A stretch of 10,825 nucleotides of DNA from Acidimicrobiaceae bacterium. GTDB taxonomy: Bacteria; Actinomycetota; Acidimicrobiia; Acidimicrobiales; Palsa-688. The notes beneath the pieces were generated by a model. The model made no database searches. It was not told where the DNA came from and saw only the letters and a program-made list of their open reading frames with translations. The DNA lies in contig PMHU01000309.1 of assembly GCA_003156795.1 (NCBI GenBank), forward strand, positions 1-10,825, given 5' to 3'. The first letter of the stretch is position 1, and each line of letters starts with the position of its first letter. Of this stretch, positions 1 through 5,622 are shown piece by piece. The translations under genes and the position numbers were made by a program.

Positions 1-939
1 ACCAACGGTTCGACTGGGGCTCAGGGTGCGGCCGGTGCCAATGGCACTAATGGTTCGATCGGGGCTCAGGGTTTCGCTGGCACCAACGGGACTAACGGCT
101 CGACTGGGGCTCAGGGTTCCGCGGGTGCTCAGGGTGCGGCTGGTACCAACGGTTCGACTGGGGCTCAGGGCGCGGCTGGTACCAATGGCACCAACGGTTC
201 GACTGGGGCGCAGGGCGCGGCCGGAACGAACGGCTCGACTGGGGCTCAGGGCGCGGCCGGTACTAACGGTTCGACTGGTGCTCAGGGCTCGGCGGGTACG
301 AACGGCTCTAATGGTGCTCAGGGTTCCGCTGGTGCTCAGGGCTCGGCGGGTACGAACGGCTCGACTGGGGCTCAGGGTTCCGCTGGTGCTCAGGGCTCTG
401 CTGGTACGAACGGCTCTAATGGTGCTCAGGGCTCCGCAGGTACCAACGGCTCGACTGGGGCTCAGGGTTCCGCTGGTGCTCAGGGCTCTGCTGGTACGAA
501 CGGCTCGAACGGTGCTCAGGGTTCTCAGGGCTCTGCTGGTACGAACGGTTCCAATGGCTCTCAGGGGACCATCGGTGCCCAGGGCCTCCAGGGTGCGACG
601 GGTGCTCAGGGTTCCACTGGGGCAGCTGGTGCGCAGGGTTCCGCGGGTGCGCAGGGTGCCACTGGTGCAGCTGGTTCTCAGGGTTCTGCGGGTGCCGCGG
701 GTTCGCAAGGCTCCATCGGTGCTCAGGGCCTCCAGGGTGCGACGGGTTCTCAGGGTTCTGCGGGTGCGACGGGCTCTGCAGGTGCGACGGGTTCTCAGGG
801 TTCTGCGGGCGCCGCTGGTGCTCAGGGTTCCATCGGAGCTCAAGGCGCCGCAGGGGCGGCCGGTTCTCAGGGTTCCGCCGGTGCCGCTGGTTCTCAGGGT
901 TCGGCGGGCGCCACGGGTGCCCAGGGCTCCACGGGTCCG
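1..939 (+). repeat. Tandem DNA repeat encoding Gly-X-Y collagen triplets
   Basis: This is a 9-bp-based tandem array whose units end in a Gly codon. Two zones are visible. Roughly 1-570 is built from GAQ-GSA/GAA-GTN-GST blocks, nearly identical at DNA level. Roughly 571-939 uses GAQ, GSQ, GSA, GAA and GAT, with a twice-used GSI/GTI-GAQ-GLQ-GAT motif (from about 568 and 709). The near-identity of the first zone suggests recent expansion by slippage or unequal crossing-over, so its length may vary between strains and may be mis-assembled. Confidence 0.9.
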
Positions 940-1455
940 TCCGTGGCTTCGAGCGTCGTCACCGAGTACGCAACGAGTGCCAGTGGGGGAACAGAAACCG
1001 AGGACGTGTTCTGTCCGGCCAACGACGTTGCGACTGGTGGTGGCGGGTACGGAAGTGCCGGCTACATCGAACAATCCGAGCCGACAATCGACCCCACGTT
1101 GACTACGGCGTTGTCCGCGAGCAGTGCCACCACATCGCTCAAGGTCACTGCCATCTTGCAGGCGGTCACCTCCGGCGACACTATTCAGGTCGTCAGTGGG
1201 TCGAACACTCAGACGTTCGTAGCATCAGCGACCGCTTCGGCAGGAGCCACGACCATCAACGTAACTTCGAAGGTGGCCGGCTTCGCATATCCGGTCGGAA
1301 CGGATGTCAACGACCAGACGAGCGGCCTACTCCAGGCTGCGCCGCTGGACACTGCCAGCGGCACCGCTCCTGGCCAGTCGCAGGGCTGGCAAGCAGAGGT
1401 CTCCAACTTCGAAGGCAACCAGACCGTGACGGCCTACGTCATCTGCTCGCACTAG
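1..1455 (+). CDS. Collagen-like surface protein, 3' part (N-terminus outside window)
   Basis: The frame is open from the first base to the TAG at 1453-1455, giving 484 residues of a longer protein whose start is not in the window. Codons 1-313 are strict Gly-X-Y triplets with Gly at every third residue (104 Gly) and no interruption. The triplets use only Ala, Ser, Thr, Asn, Gln and a few Ile, Leu and Phe (GAQ, GSA, GTN, GST, GAT); the only Pro is in the last triplet, GPS. From about codon 315 comes a non-repetitive head with two cysteines, in FCPAND (codon 338) and VICSH (codon 482). The pattern CP...VATGGG...GWQAEVSN...TAYVIC resembles C-terminal domains common on actinobacterial secreted proteins. 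About 72 residues rich in Thr, Ser and Ala interrupt this head. Expected role: extracellular trimeric fibre or adhesin, possibly phage-derived. The R/L-rich open frame over the same DNA is a by-product of the repeat. Function beyond 'collagen-like' is not known. Confidence 0.9.
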   Translation, partial: TNGSTGAQGAAGANGTNGSIGAQGFAGTNGTNGSTGAQGSAGAQGAAGTNGSTGAQGAAGTNGTNGSTGAQGAAGTNGSTGAQGAAGTNGSTGAQGSAGTNGSNGAQGSAGAQGSAGTNGSTGAQGSAGAQGSAGTNGSNGAQGSAGTNGSTGAQGSAGAQGSAGTNGSNGAQGSQGSAGTNGSNGSQGTIGAQGLQGATGAQGSTGAAGAQGSAGAQGATGAAGSQGSAGAAGSQGSIGAQGLQGATGSQGSAGATGSAGATGSQGSAGAAGAQGSIGAQGAAGAAGSQGSAGAAGSQGSAGATGAQGSTGPSVASSVVTEYATSASGGTETEDVFCPANDVATGGGGYGSAGYIEQSEPTIDPTLTTALSASSATTSLKVTAILQAVTSGDTIQVVSGSNTQTFVASATASAGATTINVTSKVAGFAYPVGTDVNDQTSGLLQAAPLDTASGTAPGQSQGWQAEVSNFEGNQTVTAYVICSH

Positions 1456-1469
1456 GAGCGCCATTCCGA

Positions 1470-1497
1470 CCACCGGGGGGACTCGAGCAACCGGTGG
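1470..1497 (+). terminator. Hairpin after the collagen-like gene
   Basis: CCACCGG (1470-1476) pairs with CCGGTGG (1491-1497) around a 14-nt loop. It starts 15 bp after the TAG. It has no T-run, so alone it is a weak terminator; it stands directly before a second, stronger stem. Confidence 0.4.
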
Positions 1498-1503
1498 GGG
1501 GAG

Positions 1504-1535
1504 TCGGAAGGGGGCCTCTAGGGGCCCCCTTCCGA
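1504..1535 (+). terminator. Strong terminator-like stem-loop
   Basis: A perfect 13-bp stem (1504-1516 with 1523-1535) surrounds a 6-nt loop (TCTAGG), with arms beginning TCGGAAGGGGG. Only a short T-run (GGTTT) follows, as is common in high-GC actinobacteria. The symmetric stem could also stop transcription coming from the recombinase remnant on the other strand. Confidence 0.7.
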
Positions 1536-1555
1536 GGTTTAGGCCTCCCCGACCG

Positions 1556-2117
1556 TTATCCGTCGCCGTTTCCATCATCGGGAAGTCTCGTAGGCACTCT
1601 CATGCTCCCTGACCTTCTCGGTGGTGTGGGGTGGAGGGCCGCGGGCACCGGCACCAGGGTCGGGAGCGCCTCGGACAGACCCCCGAGCATCGCCTGGTCT
1701 GCCCCGTCTACAGCCCTGGCGTGGTCGGCTTTCTCAAACAGGTGGGCGTAGGTGGAAGGGGTCGTGGTGGGCTTGGTGTGGTCAAGCTGGCGGGCGACGA
1801 ACACCACGTCGAGGCCCTCGGAGATGAGCAGCGAGGCATAGCCATGGCGGCACGAAAGGAGTGAGAACCGCCTGTCCACCTGCAGCCCGGAGCGGTCCAG
1901 TGCCCGGCGGAAGGCCGCCTGGACCGCGCTGTAGTCCACCCATGCAGCGACCCGATTCGGTGCGGAACACGAATCCCTCGCCGGCAGCGGGAGCGTGTGC
2001 TCCAAGGCCCGCGAGCAGGTGCACGACCACCGGGGCGAGCACGACGTGGCGCGCCCAGGCTGAGGTCTTGGGTTCTTGAGCACACGCCGGGGTGACAGCT
2101 GCCAATACTCCGCACGG
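1556..2117 (-). pseudogene. Tyrosine recombinase / phage integrase remnant, frameshifted and truncated
   Basis: Two minus-strand frames together spell the C-terminal half of an integrase-type tyrosine recombinase. The first frame (about 2072 down to about 1952) reads PKTSAWARHVVLAP, then GEGFVFRTESG, the usual stretch before the catalytic core end. The second frame (from about 1954) continues with AFRRALDRSGL, HGYASLLISEGLDVVFVARQ, LDHTKPTTTPSTYAHLFEKA and then HARA, ending in a stop at 1556-1558. The join falls near 1950-1955, so a frameshift is needed. The core Arg (in LSCRHG), the second His (LDH) and the nucleophile Tyr (STYAHLF, codon 1748-1750) are present. The first His of HxxR is replaced by Leu (codon 1856-1858). 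No N-terminal DNA-binding domain or first catalytic Arg is seen; the upper frame meets a stop at 2118-2120. It is therefore very likely inactive, a leftover of an integrated element. Confidence 0.8.
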
Positions 2118-2526
2118 TCATAAGCGTGGAAGCCGGGCTGGGGTAGGGGGCCCGGTGGAGAGGCTACGTCCTCAAGTCTCTAGGCCCTGCCCGACCGATT
2201 CCGCGTAGAGGGTTCAGCAACGGATCGGCACAGCTACTGCAACTTTCGGGGACGCCCTGGGGAGGGTCCGGGGCGGTGGCCGAAACCAGGGAAGGGAGCT
2301 CGTGCCAACGGGTCCCCTTGCCTCAGGTCCTAGGGGTGCCGCTTCCCGAGCTCAAAGGATTCTGGGCCTTGCTCTTTCGAGGCAGTTTTCCGCAATATCG
2401 CGACACTATTCCTGTTGCCACGGGCTGTGGCTGAAGGGACCTCTCGGGGAGCCTTGAGAGCTGGCGGAGTCGCCGCTGAACGGCCGGTGGCTGTTCGCCG
2501 CGCCTCGGCTCCGCCCGCGGAGTTCC
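2118..2526. other. Gene-less stretch
   Basis: About 410 bp between two broken coding tracts. I find no convincing open frame on either strand, no RNA gene and no clear terminal inverted repeats. It is probably decayed mobile-element DNA together with the recombinase remnant, but nothing in it identifies the element. Confidence 0.5.
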
Positions 2527-2903
2527 TCAGGCACCGGCCCCGATGACCTCCCTCCCGGTAGCCAGTCGAGGCGCCGTGCCCGCGCTGGCGGCTTCGAACA
2601 TGGCCGGCGAAGTCACATGCCCAGCGAACCTCGCATCTTCCGGTCGCGGGCTACGGTCGGCCTTGGCGCCGACGACCCTCAGCCCCGCAGCCTGCCGCAG
2701 CAGCGACCCCATGAGGCGGTTCTAGACGGCCACGGCTCGCCGTTCCGCGCCACCAGACGGACCGCGAGCGCGGTGGGCACTTCCTCGACCGGCTCTGAAT
2801 CCGACCCCTCGACGGAGATTCCGTGGCCCTGCTGGGTGCGGAGGTCGTGGGCCAAATGATCCCGGTTCCGGGGCGTAGCCAGAGCTCCGGCCCAGAGCCC
2901 CGA
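2527..2903 (-). pseudogene. Possible broken coding tract of unknown function
   Basis: A minus-strand frame is open from 2903 to a stop at 2679-2681 and includes HDLRTQQGHGISVEGSDSEP and then VARNGEPWPS. Around 2715-2735 the reading seems to pass to another frame (2712 down to 2527) beginning RLMGSLLRQAAGLRVVGAKA and ending REVIGAGA and a stop. Joined, the two parts make an acidic-then-helical sequence that looks more protein-like than either alone, which suggests one gene with a frameshift. I do not recognise the family. It lies next to the recombinase remnant and may belong to the same lost element. It could equally be chance open frame in GC-rich DNA. Confidence 0.25.
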
Positions 2904-2943
2904 TCAGTTGACATCGCCAGCTCCCGTCTTTTCCTGGCTGTAG

Positions 2944-2961
2944 GGCTCCGCTAGCGGAACC
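2944..2961 (-). terminator. Hairpin after the TPR-glycosyltransferase gene
   Basis: On the minus strand GGTTCCG pairs with CGGAGCC around a CTAG loop (7 bp including one G-T). It lies 49 bp after the stop codon of the glycosyltransferase gene. There is no T-run, so it is a plausible but unproven terminator. Confidence 0.35.
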
Positions 2962-3010
2962 TGACGTTCTGGCTCAGACGCTAGTTGGATATCGCACCAG
3001 CCAGGCCGGC

Positions 3011-4096
3011 TCAGAGGTTGTCGACGAACCAGTGCATGTTGGTGCGGACGCGCTCTCGGTCGGGATTCCGAGGAAGCGCGCGCCGTGCCGCGTCCAAGGC
3101 TTCTTGACGCCGGTCGAGACGGTCGAGGCAGACCGACAGGTAATCCCACGCTTTGTACTGGTAATCGGGATTCCTCGTTATTCCCATGGTCGGCTGTTTC
3201 GTGGTGGTCGCCGCGATAAACAACGGGGCGGCCTTGCTCCACTGCTCGTGGTCGTAATAGTGGAGGCCGAGGACGACGTAAGCTTCGGCGCGGCTGGGAT
3301 CCTCGCCAATGGCCTCGAGGGCGACCGCGCGGGTAGTGGTCTCGTCCCCGAATTGGCGGGACAGAGCGGCCAGGCAGACCTGCGCCCAATAGCGATCAGG
3401 CCCCGGGTTGCGGTCGACATCCAGATATTCGCGATAAGCGCGGCGGGCATCTTCGTGGCGGCCCAGATCGTAGAGCTCGTTGGCGTATCCGAACAGAGCC
3501 GCAGGGCTCGGGTGGCCCCCCTCGACCTCGCGCTCCAGCATGCGCATGTTGCGGTCCCGCTTATCGGCTCGACTGGCGGGCTCGGGCCGGTGCTCGACGA
3601 CTAGCTCGGGCACGAACACGGACTGATGGCCGTCTAAGCGGATCCTCTCTTGGATCCTGCCCTCCCATTTGAAACCGGCCGACCGGCGAAGGATTCGCTC
3701 ACGCGATTGCCATATCAATGTGGCTCCGTCTTCCCCGAACTGGAAGTGATAAGGAGCGAGAACAGCATCGATATCGTTCTGATCAGCCAACCAGACCTTC
3801 AGCGTCTCGATAGCCCGCAACGTTGTTGGTGGCAGGACGTCGTCCGCGTCGAGCCACATGATCCAGTCCTCATTGCACCAGGCGAACGAAGCGTTACGAG
3901 CAGTGGCGAAGTCGTCGCGCCAGGAGATGGCGTGCACCGTCGCGCCATGCTCCTCGGCGACCTCGCGGGTCTTGTCGGACGACTCGGTGTCGACTACCAC
4001 CAACTCGTCGCACACCGTCGCGGCGTCGGCCAGGACGCGGCCAAGCAATCGCTCCTCGTCCTTGACGATCATGGCCAGCGACAGACGGACCGTCAT
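3011..4096 (-). CDS. Family-2 glycosyltransferase with C-terminal TPR region
   Basis: A 361-residue cytoplasmic protein starting at ATG 4094-4096. The GT-A domain opens with LSLAMIVKDEERLLGRVL (5-22), the nucleotide-binding strand VVVDTESSDKT (33-43) and the metal-binding WLDADD (81-86). Next comes WEGRIQERI (144-152), at the place where related TPR-linked enzymes usually carry a G-x-I-H-E motif; here the His is Gln149. Residues about 200-345 are TPR-like helices (LFGYANELYDLGRHEDARRA; AYVVLGLHYYDHEQWSKAAP; QEALDAARRAL). The layout matches the GT2-TPR group that transfers sugars to peptides, proteins or glycans; the acceptor cannot be read from sequence. It lies 64 bp downstream of a TPR lipoprotein gene on the same strand, so the two are probably co-transcribed. 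No strong Shine-Dalgarno sequence is visible before the start. Confidence 0.88.
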   Translation of the reverse strand: MTVRLSLAMIVKDEERLLGRVLADAATVCDELVVVDTESSDKTREVAEEHGATVHAISWRDDFATARNASFAWCNEDWIMWLDADDVLPPTTLRAIETLKVWLADQNDIDAVLAPYHFQFGEDGATLIWQSRERILRRSAGFKWEGRIQERIRLDGHQSVFVPELVVEHRPEPASRADKRDRNMRMLEREVEGGHPSPAALFGYANELYDLGRHEDARRAYREYLDVDRNPGPDRYWAQVCLAALSRQFGDETTTRAVALEAIGEDPSRAEAYVVLGLHYYDHEQWSKAAPLFIAATTTKQPTMGITRNPDYQYKAWDYLSVCLDRLDRRQEALDAARRALPRNPDRERVRTNMHWFVDNL

Positions 4097-4160
4097 CGTA
4101 ATCGAGGCGGGCAGTAGCGATGGGCCGACGCCGGCATGTACGCGTTCATAAGGTCCCCGT

Positions 4161-4754
4161 CTACGGCTTGGTTGTGGAAGTTGTCTGGGCCGGGGTCGTC
4201 GTGGTGGTCGCCGGCACCCGCGACGCCAGGGCCGGATTGATCTTGATTGCTTTGGCCAGGTCGGCGTTTCCCTGAACCGTCTGGCCCGTCTGGCGCAGCA
4301 GCAGACCTAGATTGAACAAGACGTTGGAATCGTTGGCATTCAGGCCGAGCAACTGGGTGTACAGCGACACGGCCGTTGCCGGTTCTGTGGGGGTATCCAA
4401 GATGGCCAAGTTAAACAAGGCCGACTTGTAGGTAGGGTTTATGAGAATCGCCTTCTGGTAGCTAGTTCGCGCGTCGGTTGCGTCGCCCTTCTGTTGGTAT
4501 ATCACCCCGAGGTCGTAGTAGGCGATGTTGGACAGTGGGTTGGCCTTCAACGCCGCCCGGTAGTCGGCGATAGCAGCGGCCGTGTTGCCGTGGTCACCCG
4601 CGGTGACCCCTGCTTGGATCAAGCCGTCAGCCGGGGTCGTGGTCGTCGTCGAGGCCGACTTCTTCGAACTGCCGCAGGCAGGGATGGCCAAGGCCGTCAC
4701 GACTGCCAAAGCGATCAGGGACCATCCGGTGCGGCCCGCCCGGCGTCGCCTCAC
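4161..4754 (-). CDS. TPR-repeat lipoprotein (copy 1)
   Basis: A 197-residue exported protein. I chose GTG 4752-4754 because it gives a textbook lipoprotein signal: n-region RRRRAGR, hydrophobic SLIALAVVTALAI, then lipobox IPAC with Cys27. An open frame runs further upstream to 4862 but would put about 36 poorly matching residues before the signal. After a Ser/Thr linker come about four TPR-like units: about 43-73 (LIQAGVTAGDHGNTAAAIAD), 74-107 (IAYYDLGVIYQQKGDATDAR), 108-140 (YKSALFNLAILDTPTEPATA) and 141-175 (VLFNLGLLLRQTGQTVQGNA). The protein ends in a Thr/Pro-rich tail (TTTTTPAQTTSTTKP), a likely O-glycosylation or wall-spanning segment. It should be anchored outside the membrane as a protein-interaction scaffold. 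It is closely similar throughout to the lipoprotein at 7988-8590. It precedes the GT2-TPR gene. Confidence 0.85.
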   Translation of the reverse strand: MRRRRAGRTGWSLIALAVVTALAIPACGSSKKSASTTTTTPADGLIQAGVTAGDHGNTAAAIADYRAALKANPLSNIAYYDLGVIYQQKGDATDARTSYQKAILINPTYKSALFNLAILDTPTEPATAVSLYTQLLGLNANDSNVLFNLGLLLRQTGQTVQGNADLAKAIKINPALASRVPATTTTTPAQTTSTTKP

Positions 4755-4792
4755 CTGTACACGACCCAGTTGTTCACGACGACAGACCTCAT
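4751..4792 (-). CDS. Possible 13-codon leader ORF overlapping the lipoprotein start
   Basis: ATG 4790-4792 opens a short frame encoding MRSVVVNNWVVYR. Its TGA (4751-4753) overlaps the GTG start of the lipoprotein (GTGA). The lipoprotein GTG has no good Shine-Dalgarno sequence of its own, so translation could be coupled to this short frame. A weak GGGA lies just before the ATG. This may be chance. Confidence 0.2.
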   Translation of the reverse strand: MRSVVVNNWVVYR

Positions 4793-4865
4793 GTTCCCGT
4801 GCTCGCGCACGCTCCGCAGCGAATAGGGGCACGACCGCCAAAGAGTACCAACCCATCGCCACGAA

Positions 4866-4899
4866 TCGGGGACACCGCGGTCACCCTGCTCGTGTCCGA
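4866..4899. promoter_or_regulatory. Inverted repeat in the divergent intergenic region
   Basis: TCGGGGACAC (4866-4875) matches the reverse complement of GTGTCCGA (4892-4899) apart from two extra G, with a 16-nt spacer. It lies in the 170-bp gap between the lipoprotein gene (minus) and the oxygenase gene (plus), where divergent promoters are expected. It could be an operator or an RNA hairpin. I could not pick -10/-35 boxes with confidence in either direction. Confidence 0.3.
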
Positions 4900-4924
4900 G
4901 ACAAGGCAGACTAGGGGGGTGAGC

Positions 4925-5620
4925 ATGATCAACCCGAGTCACGACCCCATCGCCTTGTACGAGCGATACAAGTCGGCGCAGCCTTTTCCTCATATCGTGA
5001 TCGAGGAGTTCCTTATTCCGGGTTTCGCCGAGTTCATCGTTTCGGAGCTCGATAGCTGCGACGTCGGATCGTGGCGACGCGACGACCATTCCGATCAGGT
5101 CGAGAAGCTGTGGATGGACGATCCCGACCTGCTGCCCGCAATGACCGCTTCGGCTATGCTCGACATGAACTCGGCGGCAGCTTGCCACTTCTTCTCGGTT
5201 CTCACGGGAATCAAGGAGCTCCAGCCCGACGCTCACTACCTCGGAGGCGGGGTGCACGTCACCCTGCCCAGTGGATACCTCGGCGTTCACGCCGACTTCA
5301 ATCTCCATCCCGACACGGGGATGCACCGCCGGGTCAACGCCCTGCTCTTCCTCAACAAGGACTGGGACCCGGCTTGGAACGGACAGCTCGAGCTGTGGTC
5401 ACGCGACCACAAACAGCCGGTCGTATCCCTGACCCCCGACTTCAACCGGCTCGTGGCTTTTACCATCACGGACGACGCGTTCCACGGTGTGCCCAAGCCG
5501 CTCGCCTGTCCGCCCCAACGCAAACGGTTCTCGCTGGCCCTCTACTACTACACCGCTGAGCGCCCCGATGAAGAGAAGGCGCCGTTCCACTGGGCGGCGT
5601 GGCAGAAAGTGGAGGACTGA
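4925..5620 (+). CDS. 2-oxoglutarate/Fe(II)-dependent oxygenase (prolyl-4-hydroxylase-like)
   Basis: A 231-residue cytoplasmic enzyme. The start is ATG 4925-4927, five bases after a G-rich Shine-Dalgarno run (4913-4919); a GTG at 4919 would use the same site less well. The double-stranded beta-helix core shows the iron triad His122 and Asp124 (GYLGVHADFNLHP) and His187 (DDAFHGVPKP), with Arg201 (KRFSLALYYYT) placed to bind the 2-oxoglutarate carboxylate. The order and the segments VNALLFLNKDW and GQLELW fit the 2OG-FeII_Oxy_3 / P4H-like superfamily. Such enzymes hydroxylate amino-acid side chains, sugars or small molecules using O2 and 2-oxoglutarate. The substrate here is unknown; the nearby collagen-like protein is an unlikely proline substrate because its triplets nearly lack proline. 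The stop is two bases before the next gene, so the pair is one operon. Confidence 0.88.
   Translation: MINPSHDPIALYERYKSAQPFPHIVIEEFLIPGFAEFIVSELDSCDVGSWRRDDHSDQVEKLWMDDPDLLPAMTASAMLDMNSAAACHFFSVLTGIKELQPDAHYLGGGVHVTLPSGYLGVHADFNLHPDTGMHRRVNALLFLNKDWDPAWNGQLELWSRDHKQPVVSLTPDFNRLVAFTITDDAFHGVPKPLACPPQRKRFSLALYYYTAERPDEEKAPFHWAAWQKVED
5611..5616 (+). promoter_or_regulatory. Ribosome binding site deciding the GT2-methyltransferase start
   Basis: GGAGGA lies inside the last codons of the oxygenase gene, six bases before ATG 5623. It favours this ATG over an in-frame GTG at 5599 and indicates translational coupling of the two genes. Confidence 0.7.
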
Positions 5621-5622
5621 AC

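Noticed and set aside
1..939. CRISPR-like array
   Set aside because: The repeats are short, in frame and lack unique spacers; they encode collagen triplets.
26..1102. Long Arg/Leu/Val-rich frame on the plus strand
   Set aside because: It is the +1 shifted reading of the Gly-X-Y DNA repeat; its composition is an artefact of the 9-bp periodicity, and the true frame has Gly at every third residue plus a sensible head domain.
3032..3604. Plus-strand frames opposite the GT2-TPR gene
   Set aside because: They have no motifs; the minus strand encodes a complete glycosyltransferase with its metal-binding motif.
4925..5620. Collagen prolyl hydroxylase acting on the window's collagen-like protein
   Set aside because: The oxygenase fold fits a P4H-like enzyme, but the visible collagen triplets contain only one proline, so this pairing is not supported.
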